26,541 nt of DNA from Aalborgiella sp043769295 (GCA_043769295.1 JAYVJL010000016.1:1-26541); one strand, 5' to 3'; counted from the stretch's first letter, positions 6,961 to 15,655 are shown. Notes: a model not told the origin generated them from the sequence alone. Program-made: numbers and translations.

Positions 6961-8145
6961 TCAGGCCGTCAACTTCTCGGGCTGCATGGCGCGGCGGTAC
7001 CACTGGTGGAACGCCTGCATGCCGTCTTCCATAGGGCTTTGGTAGGGGCCGACCTCGTTGTCGCCGCGCTGCATCAGGGCTTTACGGCCGGCGTCCATGC
7101 GCAGGGCGATTTCGTCGTCTTCCACACAGGTTTCCATGTAGGCTGCGCGCTGGGCTTCGACAAAGTCGCGCTCGAACTCGGCAATTTCTTCCGGGTAAAA
7201 AAACTCCACCATGTTGATGGTTTTTTGCGGCCCGATGGGGTGCAGGGTCGAGACGGTGAGCACATGTGGGTACCACTCGACCATGATGTGCGGGTAGTAG
7301 GTGAGCCAGATCGCGCCAAACTTGGGCGGTTTGCCGTCATGGTTGTCTTTTTGGTAGTTGAGCAGGGCCGACTGCCAGCGCTCGTAGATCGGGCTGCCCG
7401 CGTGACCGAGCCGGTTGGCCACGCCCACGGTTTGCACCGAGTAGTCGGGTTTGAACTCCCATTGCAGGTCGCCGGTGGTCACAAAATTGCCCAGACCAGG
7501 GTGGAAGGGGCCGACGTGGTAGTCCTCCAGGTAAACCTCGATGAAGGTTTTCCAGTTGTAGTTGCATTCGTGCATCTCGACGTGGTCGAGCTTGTAGCCG
7601 GAGAAATCGAGATCGGCACGGGGGCCGAGGTGGGCCATGTCAACTTTGACATCGCGCTGGCTACCGAAGGGGCCTGGCGGCCCGGATTCAAACAGCAGGC
7701 CATTCCACTCCTGCAGCTTGTAGTTGTGCAGGTGCAGGTCGGGGTCGCAGTCAAAATGCGGTGCGCCCAGCAGTTTGCCCATGTTGGGACCTTTGGCGTC
7801 GTAGGTCCAGTTGTGCAGCGGGCAGACCAGGTTGCCGTTGGCATTGGCCGGCAGGCTGCCCTTGCCCTGCAAAATCAGGGCTTGGCGGTGCCGGCAGACG
7901 TTGGACACCAGCTCGATGCCAGCGGCCCCGTGGATCAGCGCACGGCCGCCGTTTTCTTGTGGCAGGGTGTAAAAATCGCCCCGATGCGGCGCGGCCAGGC
8001 TGTGGCCGACATAGCGCGGGCCGTTTTTGAACAGCATCTGCTGCTCGCGCTGAAACAGCACTTCGTCGAAGTAGCTGCTGACAGACAGTTGCGAGACCGG
8101 CGGAAGCTGAGACAGCTGATTCGAATGCGAACCGGAATCAATCAT
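6961..8145 (-). CDS. Rieske non-haem iron ring-hydroxylating oxygenase, alpha subunit
   Basis: 394 residues. The N-terminal Rieske domain has Cys84-x-His86 and Cys108-x2-His111 ligands (NVCRHR and LVCPLHNWTYD). The C-terminal catalytic domain has NYNWKTFIEVYLEDYHVGPFHP with mononuclear-iron ligands His210 and His215; an acidic EDDEIALRMDAG segment near the C-terminus is the likely place of the Asp ligand. The family uses O2 and electrons from a reductase to hydroxylate or demethylate substrates; no reductase or beta subunit is encoded here. Family knowledge and recalled synteny: a Rieske gene beside xseB-ispA-dxs is common in Burkholderiales, but its substrate is not known to me. The start at 8145 has no clear Shine-Dalgarno. 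It is divergent from xseB. Confidence 0.88.
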   Translation of the reverse strand: MIDSGSHSNQLSQLPPVSQLSVSSYFDEVLFQREQQMLFKNGPRYVGHSLAAPHRGDFYTLPQENGGRALIHGAAGIELVSNVCRHRQALILQGKGSLPANANGNLVCPLHNWTYDAKGPNMGKLLGAPHFDCDPDLHLHNYKLQEWNGLLFESGPPGPFGSQRDVKVDMAHLGPRADLDFSGYKLDHVEMHECNYNWKTFIEVYLEDYHVGPFHPGLGNFVTTGDLQWEFKPDYSVQTVGVANRLGHAGSPIYERWQSALLNYQKDNHDGKPPKFGAIWLTYYPHIMVEWYPHVLTVSTLHPIGPQKTINMVEFFYPEEIAEFERDFVEAQRAAYMETCVEDDEIALRMDAGRKALMQRGDNEVGPYQSPMEDGMQAFHQWYRRAMQPEKLTA

Positions 8146-8429
8146 ACGTGGGAGGGCGCGTGGGCAACCAAGGCGAAAAAGGGGCTATTTTACCCCGTAG
8201 CCTTTGATGTCAGATTTGACGCAGGTCATCCAAAGCGCTTATTCGGGTTGCGGGGTATTGGCCATAATGGCGGGTGTTGATGCCATGGTTCATTTGGGCG
8301 GTTTGCCATCAAAAGGTTGCCATATATTCTTAAATCGGGTTTGTGGCAGGAATGGGGTGGGCTTCACTTAAAATGGGGAGATTAGGCAATTGTTGCCTCA
8401 GTACCGCTAATCCTGATTAAATCCCATCC
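8146..8429. other. Divergent intergenic region, Rieske gene / xseB
   Basis: 284 bp that must hold promoters for both flanking genes. Visible structures are an inverted repeat AGGCAA-TTG-TTGCCT (8384-8398), about 30 bp before xseB, and a GGCTA...TAGCC hairpin near 8188-8206 on the Rieske side. No promoter with good spacing could be picked, and there is no convincing ORF. Confidence 0.5.
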
Positions 8430-8684
8430 ATGACCAAGGCTAACAAATCAACCCCAGCCAGCTCAGCTGTGTTGGCGCCTCCAATCAGCTACGACACGGC
8501 TTTACAAGAGCTGGAACAGTTGGTTGTCAAATTAGAGTCGGGCCAGCTGCCATTGGAGCAGTTGATGGCGGGTTATCAGCGCGGCGCTGAGCTGCTCACC
8601 TTCTGCCGTGACAAATTGCAAGCCGTAGAAAAACAAATCAGTGTGATTGACAACGGCCAGCTCAAGTCATGGGTGCAAGAGTGA
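8430..8684 (+). CDS. xseB: Exodeoxyribonuclease VII small subunit
   Basis: 84 residues, normal for XseB. The core ISYDTALQELEQLVVKLESGQLPLEQLMAGYQRG with the helix ending LLTFCRDKLQAVEKQI is diagnostic. It is the small helical subunit that binds XseA in multiple copies to form the single-strand-specific exonuclease VII, used in mismatch repair and removal of single-stranded DNA; xseA is not in this window. A short Ser/Pro/Ala-rich N-terminal tail precedes the domain. The stop overlaps the start region of ispA, so the two are translationally coupled. Confidence 0.93.
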   Translation: MTKANKSTPASSAVLAPPISYDTALQELEQLVVKLESGQLPLEQLMAGYQRGAELLTFCRDKLQAVEKQISVIDNGQLKSWVQE

Positions 8685-9637
8685 GCGGCGCCCGGGTGGA
8701 TCACCTTGTTTGGACCACCGAGCATGTGGCACGCGTCGAGCTGGCATTGTCAAATTGGGTGATCGCTCCTTCCCAGACGATGATCAGTGCTGGTTTGACG
8801 CAATTGTGTGATGCCATGCGCTACGCTGTGCTTGACGGCGGCAAGCGGCTGCGGCCCTTGCTGGTGTTTGCTGCTGCAGAAGCGGTAGGCGGTTGGCACG
8901 CTGAATCTGGCTCACCTGCCTTGGGCACGGAACCCAATGAAGCCGCTTTGCGAGCTGCGTGCGCTGTGGAGCTGATCCATGCCTATTCTTTGGTGCACGA
9001 CGACATGCCCTGTATGGACAACGATGTGCTGCGCCGAGGCAAACCCACGGTTCATGTCAAGTTCGGCGAAGCGCAAGCTCTTTTAGCGGGTGATGCGTTG
9101 CAGGCGCTGGCTTTTGAGCTGTTGACACCCAGCGGGGAAGGGGTTGACCCGGCTGTACAAGCCACTTTATGCCGTTTGTTGGCAACATCAGCAGGTTGCC
9201 AAGGCATGGCGGGCGGCCAGGCGATTGACTTGTCCAGTGTCGGCCAGCGTTTGACGCTCGGTGAATTGCAAAACATGCATAGACTTAAAACGGGTGCCTT
9301 GCTGCAAACCAGTGTCATGATGGGCGCTGCCTGCGGCCGGACTTCGCCCCAAGCGCTGGCTGCGCTGGCTGAGTATGGTGCCGTGCTTGGTTTGGCTTTT
9401 CAGGTGGTTGATGATATTTTGGATGTTACGGCCGATACAGCTACCTTGGGCAAAACGGCAGGTAAGGACGCACAAGACAACAAACCGACCTTTGTGTCAC
9501 TGCTCGGACTGGACGCTTCGCGGGCTTACGCCCAAACTCTGCACGAGCAGGCGCTGCAAGCACTGAAAGCAAGTGGTCTGGTGGGCACGCATGCATTGGG
9601 TGCACTGGCGGATGTGGTGGTCAACCGCAAGATGTAA
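8669..9637 (+). CDS. ispA: Farnesyl diphosphate synthase (polyprenyl synthetase)
   Basis: 322 residues from ATG 8669; GTG 8681 is an equally good in-frame start and would give the classic GTGA overlap with the xseB stop (8682-8684). It condenses IPP with DMAPP and GPP to farnesyl diphosphate in the cytosol, feeding quinone and undecaprenyl synthesis. The motifs are present: DGGKRLRP (56-63, IPP binding), first Asp-rich motif DDMPCMDND (111-119) with the two-residue insertion typical of bacterial FPP synthases, GGQAIDL (182-188), HRLKTGALL (204-212), and second Asp-rich DDILD (248-252). It sits between xseB and dxs, so two isoprenoid enzymes are adjacent. Geranyl- versus farnesyl-specificity is inferred from the family. 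Confidence 0.92.
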   Translation: MGARVSGARVDHLVWTTEHVARVELALSNWVIAPSQTMISAGLTQLCDAMRYAVLDGGKRLRPLLVFAAAEAVGGWHAESGSPALGTEPNEAALRAACAVELIHAYSLVHDDMPCMDNDVLRRGKPTVHVKFGEAQALLAGDALQALAFELLTPSGEGVDPAVQATLCRLLATSAGCQGMAGGQAIDLSSVGQRLTLGELQNMHRLKTGALLQTSVMMGAACGRTSPQALAALAEYGAVLGLAFQVVDDILDVTADTATLGKTAGKDAQDNKPTFVSLLGLDASRAYAQTLHEQALQALKASGLVGTHALGALADVVVNRKM

Positions 9638-9700
9638 ACCACGCCTGTACATGCAACCTGAATCTCTCAACATCCCAATTAATCATTAAATATGCATCTA

Positions 9701-9742
9701 TCCGGCGTATATTATGCCTAAGATGCTATAAAATATATAGCA
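9701..9742 (+). repeat. Dispersed 42-bp repeat, copy B (dxs leader)
   Basis: The core starts TCCGGCGTAT (one change from GCCGGCG), has ATGCCT at 14-19, GCTAT at 25-29 and ATAGCA at 37-42; GCTAT and ATAGC frame an A/T-only centre. TCTA precedes it, as in A and E. It ends 12 bp before the dxs ATG and so fills the place where a ribosome-binding site and leader would lie. Confidence 0.8.
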
Positions 9743-9754
9743 AATGATTCATCC

Positions 9755-11635
9755 ATGATCTATCCCCTACTGTCTACCATCAACGACCCCAGCGATCTGC
9801 GCAAGCTCCCGCGCGAGCAGCTCAAAGGTCTGTCTGATGAGCTGCGTGCCTACCTTTTGCACAGCGTGTCCAAAACCGGCGGGCATTTGAGTTCTAACCT
9901 GGGTACGGTTGAGCTCACCGTGGCTTTGCACTATGTGTTCAACACACCGGATGACCGGCTGGTCTGGGATGTGGGTCACCAAACCTATCCGCACAAAATC
10001 TTGACTGGCCGTCGCGGCCGCATGGACACGCTGCGTCTGTTGGGCGGACTGTCCGGCTTTCCGCAGCGCAACGAGAGTGAATACGACAGCTTTGGCACGG
10101 CCCACTCCAGCACCAGTATCTCGGCGGCCTTGGGCATGGCGCTGGCTGCAAAAATCAAAGGTGAACAGCGCCATTCAGTCGCCATCATTGGTGATGGTGC
10201 GATGACGGCTGGCATGGCCTTTGAAGCCTTGAACAACGCTGGCGTGGCAGATTGTAATTTGTTGGTGGTGTTGAACGACAATGACATGAGCATCAGCCCA
10301 CCCGTAGGCGCGCTGAACCGCTACTTGGCGCAACTCATGAGCGGCCAGTTTTATGCCGCAGCCAAAAATGCAGGCAAGCAGGTGCTTAAAGTGGCACCTC
10401 CGCTGTTTGAGCTGGCGAAGCGCATTGAAGAGCATGCCAAGGGCATGGTGGTGCCAGCCACTTTGTTCGAAAAGTTCGGTTTTAACTACGTTGGCCCGAT
10501 TGACGGCCACGATCTGGAGTCCTTGATCCCCACGTTGGAAAATATCAAGCACCTCAAAGGGCCCCAGTTTTTGCATGTGGTCACCAAAAAAGGGCAGGGC
10601 TACAAACTGGCCGAAGCGGACCCGGTGGCCTACCATGGCCCGGGTAAATTTGACCCGAACGTGGGGTTGCAAAAATCCAGCACGCCTGCAAAAACAACTT
10701 TCACCCAGGTCTTTGGGCAATGGTTGTGTGACATGGCGGCTAAAGACGAGCGTCTGGTGGGCATCACGCCAGCCATGCGTGAAGGCTCGGGCATGGTTGA
10801 ATTTGAACAACGCTTCCCGGCGCGTTACTTTGACGTGGGCATTGCCGAACAGCATGCCGTCACCTTTGCAGCAGGTTTGGCTTGTGAGGGCTTGAAGCCT
10901 GTCGTTGCCATTTACTCCACCTTTTTGCAGCGTGCTTACGATCAACTGATTCATGATGTTGCTCTGCAAAATCTGCCTGTGGTGTTTGCGCTAGACCGTG
11001 CCGGGCTGGTTGGTGCGGATGGGGCGACACATGCGGGTGCCTACGATATTGCGTATTTACGCTGTATTCCAAACATGAGCATCGCCTGCCCTGCCGATGA
11101 AAATGAATGCCGCCAACTGCTGACGACCGCGTTTGAGCAAAATCATCCGGTGGCTGTGCGTTATCCACGCGGCGCAGGTGCTGGAGTCGCCATTGCGCCG
11201 ACCTTGCAGGCCCTGCCGTTTGGCAAAGCAGAGATCAAACGCAGCGGTGGCCAGGCAAAAGGGGGCAACCCGCAAAAACGCATCGCCATTTTGGCCTTTG
11301 GTACGTTGTTGCATCAGGCACTGGCTGCCGCTGAGAAATTTGATGCGACGGTCGTCAACATGCGCTGGGCAAAGCCTTTGGATGTTGATTTGCTGAAAGT
11401 GGTCGCTGCTGGACACGATATCCTCGTCACTGTCGAAGAGGGTTGCATGATGGGCGGGGCAGGCAGCGCCGTTAGTGAGGCCATGCAGGCGGCAGGTTTG
11501 GTCAAGCCCTTGCTGATTCTTGGTTTACCAGACCAGTTCATCGAGCATGGCGACCCGGTGAAGCTTCTCTCCATACAAGGTTTGGATGCTCCTGGGATTG
11601 AATCATCCATCCATGCGTTTGTAAGCGTGCAGTAA
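9755..11635 (+). CDS. dxs: 1-deoxy-D-xylulose-5-phosphate synthase
   Basis: 626 residues, full length. It is the thiamine-diphosphate enzyme that joins pyruvate and glyceraldehyde 3-phosphate in the first step of the MEP isoprenoid pathway. Visible motifs: TGGHLSSNLGTVELTVALHY with His44, WDVGHQTYPHKILTGRR (71-87), HSSTSIS (117-123), the ThDP/Mg motif GDGAMTAG (147-154) ending with NDNDMSIS, GIAEQHAVTFAAGLA with the catalytic Glu, DRAGLVGADGATHAG and the C-terminal transketolase domain. The start at 9755 gives the conserved MIYPLLSTINDPSDLR N-terminus. No Shine-Dalgarno is seen; repeat copy B ends 12 bp before the ATG. It lies 117 bp after ispA and may have its own promoter. Confidence 0.95.
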   Translation: MIYPLLSTINDPSDLRKLPREQLKGLSDELRAYLLHSVSKTGGHLSSNLGTVELTVALHYVFNTPDDRLVWDVGHQTYPHKILTGRRGRMDTLRLLGGLSGFPQRNESEYDSFGTAHSSTSISAALGMALAAKIKGEQRHSVAIIGDGAMTAGMAFEALNNAGVADCNLLVVLNDNDMSISPPVGALNRYLAQLMSGQFYAAAKNAGKQVLKVAPPLFELAKRIEEHAKGMVVPATLFEKFGFNYVGPIDGHDLESLIPTLENIKHLKGPQFLHVVTKKGQGYKLAEADPVAYHGPGKFDPNVGLQKSSTPAKTTFTQVFGQWLCDMAAKDERLVGITPAMREGSGMVEFEQRFPARYFDVGIAEQHAVTFAAGLACEGLKPVVAIYSTFLQRAYDQLIHDVALQNLPVVFALDRAGLVGADGATHAGAYDIAYLRCIPNMSIACPADENECRQLLTTAFEQNHPVAVRYPRGAGAGVAIAPTLQALPFGKAEIKRSGGQAKGGNPQKRIAILAFGTLLHQALAAAEKFDATVVNMRWAKPLDVDLLKVVAAGHDILVTVEEGCMMGGAGSAVSEAMQAAGLVKPLLILGLPDQFIEHGDPVKLLSIQGLDAPGIESSIHAFVSVQ

Positions 11636-11855
11636 AGCGAGAAGATGCAAAGCAAGCGAGATCGGTTTTAAAGCTTGGTTACATAGAAAAATTAAATGCG
11701 CATTTGAAATCATTTCAGGGTATGTCTGGTTTTTCGAGGGAAAACCCGCTCCAAGGGAGCTTGGTAGCTTTCATACAATCAAAGTTGACTTTTGTAGTCT
11801 TCGTTCGCCCAAAAAGTGAATGACTTACTCAACCCAACCTCACGGAGTGAATCAC

Positions 11856-12938
11856 ATGGATCGTCGTTCCCTAATTAAAAACGCTGGTATGGCTGGTGTG
11901 TTAGCAGCTGGTGTTGCCCCTGCTGTCGTCAACGCGCAAGCAGCAGTCCGATGGCGCCTGTCGTCAAGTTTCCCAAAAGCACTCGACACCATTTTTGGTG
12001 CGGCTGAAGTTTTTGCGGCTAAAGTCAAAGCCATGTCTGGCGGTAAATTTGAAATCTCTACCCATGCGGGTGGCGAGATCACACCACCGTTTGGTGTGGT
12101 TGATGCGGTGCAGCAGGGTTCGGTTGAGATGGCTCATACAGCACCTTATTATTTCTTCGGTAAAAACGAAGCATTTGCCTTGGGTTGCGCGATTCCATTT
12201 GGCTTGAACAGCCGCCAGATGACCGCTTGGATGTATGAAGGCAATGGTCTGAAGTTGATGCGTGAGTTTTACGCCAAGTACAACATCATCAATTTCCCAG
12301 GTGGTAATACTGGTGCGCAGATGGGTGGCTGGTATCGCAAAGAAATCAAAACGGCAGCTGACCTCAAAGGCCTGAAAATGCGTATCGGTGGTTTTGCCGG
12401 CAAAGTGTTTGAGCGCATGGGTGGTGTGCCTGCCAACATTCCTGGCGGCGAGATTTACACTGCTTTGGAAAAAGGCACGATTGATGCGGCTGAGTGGATT
12501 GGCCCATACGATGATTTGAAACTTGGTTTCAACAAAGTTGCACCTCATTACTACTATCCAGGCTGGTGGGAAGGCGGTCCACAGCTGGACTTCTTCATCA
12601 ACCAAAAAGCATATGATGCACTGTCATCTGAAAATAAAGCCATTGTTGAGTCGGCTGCAGCGTATGCCCATACGGATCTGCAAGCCAAATACGATGCCAA
12701 GAATCCGGCTGCACTTAAGCAATTGGTAGGCGCTGGCACCAAACTGCACCGCTTCCCTAAAGATGTGATGGATTTGGCTTTCAAAGAATCCATGGCGCTG
12801 TACGCTGAGCTAAACGAAAAGAATTCAGACTGGAAAAAAATCTACGCTGACTACTCCAAGTTCCGCGCTGATTCAAACCTCTGGTTTCGATTCACAGAAG
12901 CGGCGTTCGACGATTTTATGCAAGCGCAAAAGCTGTAA
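11856..12938 (+). CDS. dctP: TRAP transporter substrate-binding protein (DctP, TakP-like)
   Basis: 360 residues from ATG 11856, which has CACGGAG about 9 bp upstream; the frame is open 12 codons further but that start has no ribosome site. The N-terminus MDRRSLIKNAGMAGVLAAG with VNAQA is a twin-arginine signal peptide, so the protein is exported folded to the periplasm. MRIGGFAGKVFERMGG holds the family arginine that binds the ligand carboxylate; DAAEWIGPYDDLKLGF and YYYPGWWEGGPQLDFF are typical of the TakP/2-oxo acid or mannitol-chloroaromatic branch. It presumably delivers an organic acid to the DctQM permease, whose genes are convergent just downstream. The ligand is inferred from family only. 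Confidence 0.9.
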   Translation: MDRRSLIKNAGMAGVLAAGVAPAVVNAQAAVRWRLSSSFPKALDTIFGAAEVFAAKVKAMSGGKFEISTHAGGEITPPFGVVDAVQQGSVEMAHTAPYYFFGKNEAFALGCAIPFGLNSRQMTAWMYEGNGLKLMREFYAKYNIINFPGGNTGAQMGGWYRKEIKTAADLKGLKMRIGGFAGKVFERMGGVPANIPGGEIYTALEKGTIDAAEWIGPYDDLKLGFNKVAPHYYYPGWWEGGPQLDFFINQKAYDALSSENKAIVESAAAYAHTDLQAKYDAKNPAALKQLVGAGTKLHRFPKDVMDLAFKESMALYAELNEKNSDWKKIYADYSKFRADSNLWFRFTEAAFDDFMQAQKL

Positions 12939-12949
12939 AAAACCGGTTG

Positions 12950-12966
12950 GGTCGCATCAAGCGACC
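12950..12966. other. Small hairpin after dctP
   Basis: GGTCGC (12950-12955) and GCGACC (12961-12966) form a perfect 6-bp stem with a 5-base loop, immediately before the main terminator. It has no T run of its own. Confidence 0.5.
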
Positions 12967-12969
12967 TAA

Positions 12970-12996
12970 AAAAAGCCCCGCATGCGGGGCTTTTTT
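12970..12996. terminator. Bidirectional rho-independent terminator between convergent TRAP genes
   Basis: The stem GCCCCGCATGCGGGGC is a perfect 16-bp palindrome flanked by an A run on the left and six Ts on the right. It can therefore end transcription of dctP (plus) and of the dctQM-membrane-protein operon (minus), whose last stop is at 13024. Confidence 0.92.
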
Positions 12997-13023
12997 ATGT
13001 TCTGCTGAATTACAGTATCGTGT

Positions 13024-13491
13024 TTATTTTAGCTTGGCGCTCAGCAACTCAAATTGCCGCAACACGTTTGCATTCGCAGCATAAAACGAGGCAAATTTAC
13101 CACCGTGCGTACGCGCATACAACCTCGGTGCAATCAACCAATCAAAGCCTTTTAGTCGAATGAGTTTGACATACGCGAGATCTGCAATAAGCATTTCTTT
13201 GTCCCATATCCAACTTTGTTTAAGGTGGCTGGCGCTGATGGATGTCACGCTTCGGAATACAAAAAAAACGGTCACACACATCAAAATAAGAGCCGCCAAC
13301 AACCACAATGCGCTGGTTGTCACGGAGGTTCCTAGTTTGCCATGGTTCCACAAGACATAACCCCACCAAGCCACCCCTTCAACTAACAGCAGAGCCAAGA
13401 TGCGAAAAGGCAATGAAAATGCCTTTCCGCTGATCACCTGGTCAGGTGCCAAGTCAAGCTGAGGCGATGCCGGCCATCCGTCTGCGTTCAT
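13024..13491 (-). CDS. Hypothetical two-helix membrane protein of the TRAP operon
   Basis: 155 residues, not recognised with certainty. Two transmembrane helices lie at about 30-48 and 61-80, leaving a soluble C-terminal half (about 85-155). That part, with SISASHLKQSWIWDKEMLIADLAYVKLIRLKGFDWLIAPRLYAR, has the strand pattern of a bacterial PH-like domain (inference). Its ATG is 9 bp from the dctM stop, so it is the last gene of the dctQ-dctM operon and ends just before the shared terminator. Its position suggests a role tied to the transporter, but no function should be assigned. Confidence 0.75.
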   Translation of the reverse strand: MNADGWPASPQLDLAPDQVISGKAFSLPFRILALLLVEGVAWWGYVLWNHGKLGTSVTTSALWLLAALILMCVTVFFVFRSVTSISASHLKQSWIWDKEMLIADLAYVKLIRLKGFDWLIAPRLYARTHGGKFASFYAANANVLRQFELLSAKLK

Positions 13492-13500
13492 TGTTGAGGC

Positions 13501-14997
13501 CTACTTCTTGTCGGCATCTTTGAACAAGTCTTCCATTTTCTTTTGCTCATCAGAGGCGCTCAAAGCAGGCGTTACCGTGTTTGGCGCCTGAATTTCAATC
13601 TTCACCTTATCAATATCCACCTTCACTTCTTTGTCCAAAAACATCGTCACAGATTGCGGCACAAAAATGACAACAAACACCAAGATCACCTGCATGATGA
13701 CCCATGGAATCGCGCCCATGTAGATGTCGTTGGATTGGACGGGAACGGGGATGCGTTTGTCTTTGAACAAGGTATCGGCAATACCCCGTAAATAGAACAG
13801 TGCAAAACCAAACGGCGGATGCATGAAGCTGGTTTGCAGGTTGACGCACAGCAGCACACCGAACCAAATCAGGTCAATACCCAGCTTGTCCGCCACCGGT
13901 GCGAGCATGGGGACGATGATGAAGGCAATTTCAAAGAAATCCAGGAAGAAAGCCAAGAAGAAGACAAAGACGTTGACAACAATCAAGAAGCCGACTTGAC
14001 CACCCGGCAAGCCCGTCAGCAAGTGTTCAACCCATTTGGCACCATCGACACCTTGAAATACCTGGCTAAACACACGAGAACCAATCAATATAAATACCAC
14101 CATGGCGGTGAGGCGCATGGTGCCACTCATGGCCTCCCAGATCAAGGCAGGCGACAGTCGTTTGGACATGGCTGCCAAAATCATGGCACCGACAACACCC
14201 ATGGCTCCCGCTTCAGTTGGCGTCGCAATGGCGGTATCCTGGAAAGGCAGGCCGCCCATGGAGCCAAGCACGGTAAAAATCAAAATAGCGGAAGGCACAA
14301 TGCCGCGTAGACATTTTTTCCACAGCGCCCATCCATCCAAGGTACGCTCGGTACGTGGAATGGCAGGTAAGTAATCAGGTTTGATACGTGTCAAAGCAAA
14401 GGTGTAGATCGCAAACATGGCCACTTGCAGCAGTGAAGGGCCCCAGGCACCTTTGTACATGTCACCCACTGGCTTGCCCAATTGGTCAGCCAAAACAACG
14501 AGCACCAAAGATGGTGGCACCAATTGCGTGATCGTGCCAGAAGCCGCGAGCACGCCTGTGGCGTAGCGCATGTTGTAGTTGTACTTCATCATCACCGGCA
14601 GGGAGATCAAGGCCATGGCGATCACTTGACCCGCTACCGTGCCCGTGATTGCGCCCAAGATAAAGCCCACAATGATGACTGAGTAGCCGATACCACCGCG
14701 TTTGGGTCCAAAAAGTTGCCCCATCGAGTCAAGCATGTCTTCCGCCAAGCCGCATTTTTCTAAAATGGTGCCCATGAACGTGAAGAATGGAATAGCCAAG
14801 AGCAATTCATTGTTCAAAATGGAGAACAATGAAATAGGCAGGTTGCCCATGAATGCCGCTGGAAACCAGCCCATTTGAATGGCATAAAAAGCGCTACCTA
14901 AACCCAGCGCCGCCAATGAGAAGGCCACTGGGAAGCCAATCAACATAATAACAATAAGCCCCGCAAACATGACGGGTGCAAAATTGACCATTTCCAT
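13501..14997 (-). CDS. dctM: TRAP transporter large permease subunit (DctM)
   Basis: 498 residues with about 11-12 hydrophobic helices; somewhat longer than the classic 430-residue DctM, as in the TakP-related branch. Diagnostic segments are FAGLIVIMLIGFPVAFSL, FFTFMGTILEKCGLAEDML, GAITGTVAGQVIAMALISLPVMM, AASGTITQLVPPSLVLVVLAD, FLDFFEIAFIIVPMLAPV and LQTSFMHPPFGFALFYLRG. It forms the sodium-coupled translocation channel of the inner membrane. A charged C-terminal tail (about 455-498, ending EDLFKDADKK) extends past the last helix. TAGGAA lies upstream of ATG 14997; a second ATG two codons in is also possible. It is 63 bp downstream of dctQ. Confidence 0.93.
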   Translation of the reverse strand: MEMVNFAPVMFAGLIVIMLIGFPVAFSLAALGLGSAFYAIQMGWFPAAFMGNLPISLFSILNNELLLAIPFFTFMGTILEKCGLAEDMLDSMGQLFGPKRGGIGYSVIIVGFILGAITGTVAGQVIAMALISLPVMMKYNYNMRYATGVLAASGTITQLVPPSLVLVVLADQLGKPVGDMYKGAWGPSLLQVAMFAIYTFALTRIKPDYLPAIPRTERTLDGWALWKKCLRGIVPSAILIFTVLGSMGGLPFQDTAIATPTEAGAMGVVGAMILAAMSKRLSPALIWEAMSGTMRLTAMVVFILIGSRVFSQVFQGVDGAKWVEHLLTGLPGGQVGFLIVVNVFVFFLAFFLDFFEIAFIIVPMLAPVADKLGIDLIWFGVLLCVNLQTSFMHPPFGFALFYLRGIADTLFKDKRIPVPVQSNDIYMGAIPWVIMQVILVFVVIFVPQSVTMFLDKEVKVDIDKVKIEIQAPNTVTPALSASDEQKKMEDLFKDADKK

Positions 14998-15060
14998 TTT
15001 ATTTTCCTAAATCAGTTGTCTCAATAAGTGCAAACAAAGTACAAGTATTTGTAAAGGCAC

Positions 15061-15600
15061 TTATTGCAATGGCTTTTCGTAATGCGTATCCATTTGGTAA
15101 TGACCCGTGAGGTAAGCCACCCTTTTGATGATTTCAGCCCAGCCTTGGAACCACATCAACGCAAAGCCTAAAGGAAGGGCCAGTACAGCTGGCCATCGAA
15201 TCAATCCCCCGGCGTTTTGAGACATTTCACCCGAGGTAAATGTGTTCAAAAAATACGGCCATGACAGGTATGCCAACATCGTAACAACAGGCAGTAGAAA
15301 AAACACCAAACCGAACAAATCGACATAAACAGGGCGGTTGCCTCTAAGTTTTCCGTAAATCAAATCCACACGAACATGCTCGTTAAGTTTGAGAACGACG
15401 GGCGCGCCCACCATCACCATGTAGGCAAACAAATACCATTGCATTTCGGAAATCCAGTTTCTGCTGAAGTCGAAACCATACCGGCTAAATGCTTGTGTTG
15501 CAGATATCAAGGCAGCAAAAAGAACAGTCCATGACGCCAACACGCCAAATTTTTCACTGATCCAATCCATGCCTAAGGCAAGCTTGAGTAATCCAGTCAC
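15061..15600 (-). CDS. dctQ: TRAP transporter small permease subunit (DctQ)
   Basis: 179 residues with four hydrophobic helices, as expected for DctQ. The segment FSRNWISEMQWYLFAYMVMVGAPVVLKLNEHVRVDLIYG contains the family signature around EHVRVD, followed by FGLVFFLLPVVTML. It associates with DctM to form the membrane part of the transporter. The start is a GTG at 15600 with GGGAG 7 bp upstream. It is the first gene of the minus-strand dctQ-dctM operon; the 200-bp upstream region has a long imperfect hairpin and a direct repeat. Confidence 0.9.
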   Translation of the reverse strand: MTGLLKLALGMDWISEKFGVLASWTVLFAALISATQAFSRYGFDFSRNWISEMQWYLFAYMVMVGAPVVLKLNEHVRVDLIYGKLRGNRPVYVDLFGLVFFLLPVVTMLAYLSWPYFLNTFTSGEMSQNAGGLIRWPAVLALPLGFALMWFQGWAEIIKRVAYLTGHYQMDTHYEKPLQ

Positions 15601-15655
15601 AGTTGTGCTCCCATAATAAAAAAGCGGAGATTTGACGGCAAGCTACCAATAACAT

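Noticed and set aside
7006..8280. 424-codon plus-strand open frame opposite the Rieske gene
   Set aside because: It lies wholly antisense to a gene with clear Rieske and iron-ligand motifs, and its translation has no recognisable domain; it is a codon-bias shadow.
10175..10969. 264-codon minus-strand frame opposite dxs
   Set aside because: Antisense to the highly conserved thiamine-binding region of dxs; no motifs of its own.
11785..11813. TTGACT at 11785 as a -35 box for dctP
   Set aside because: The sequence 17 bp downstream is C/A-rich with no acceptable -10, so no promoter was called.
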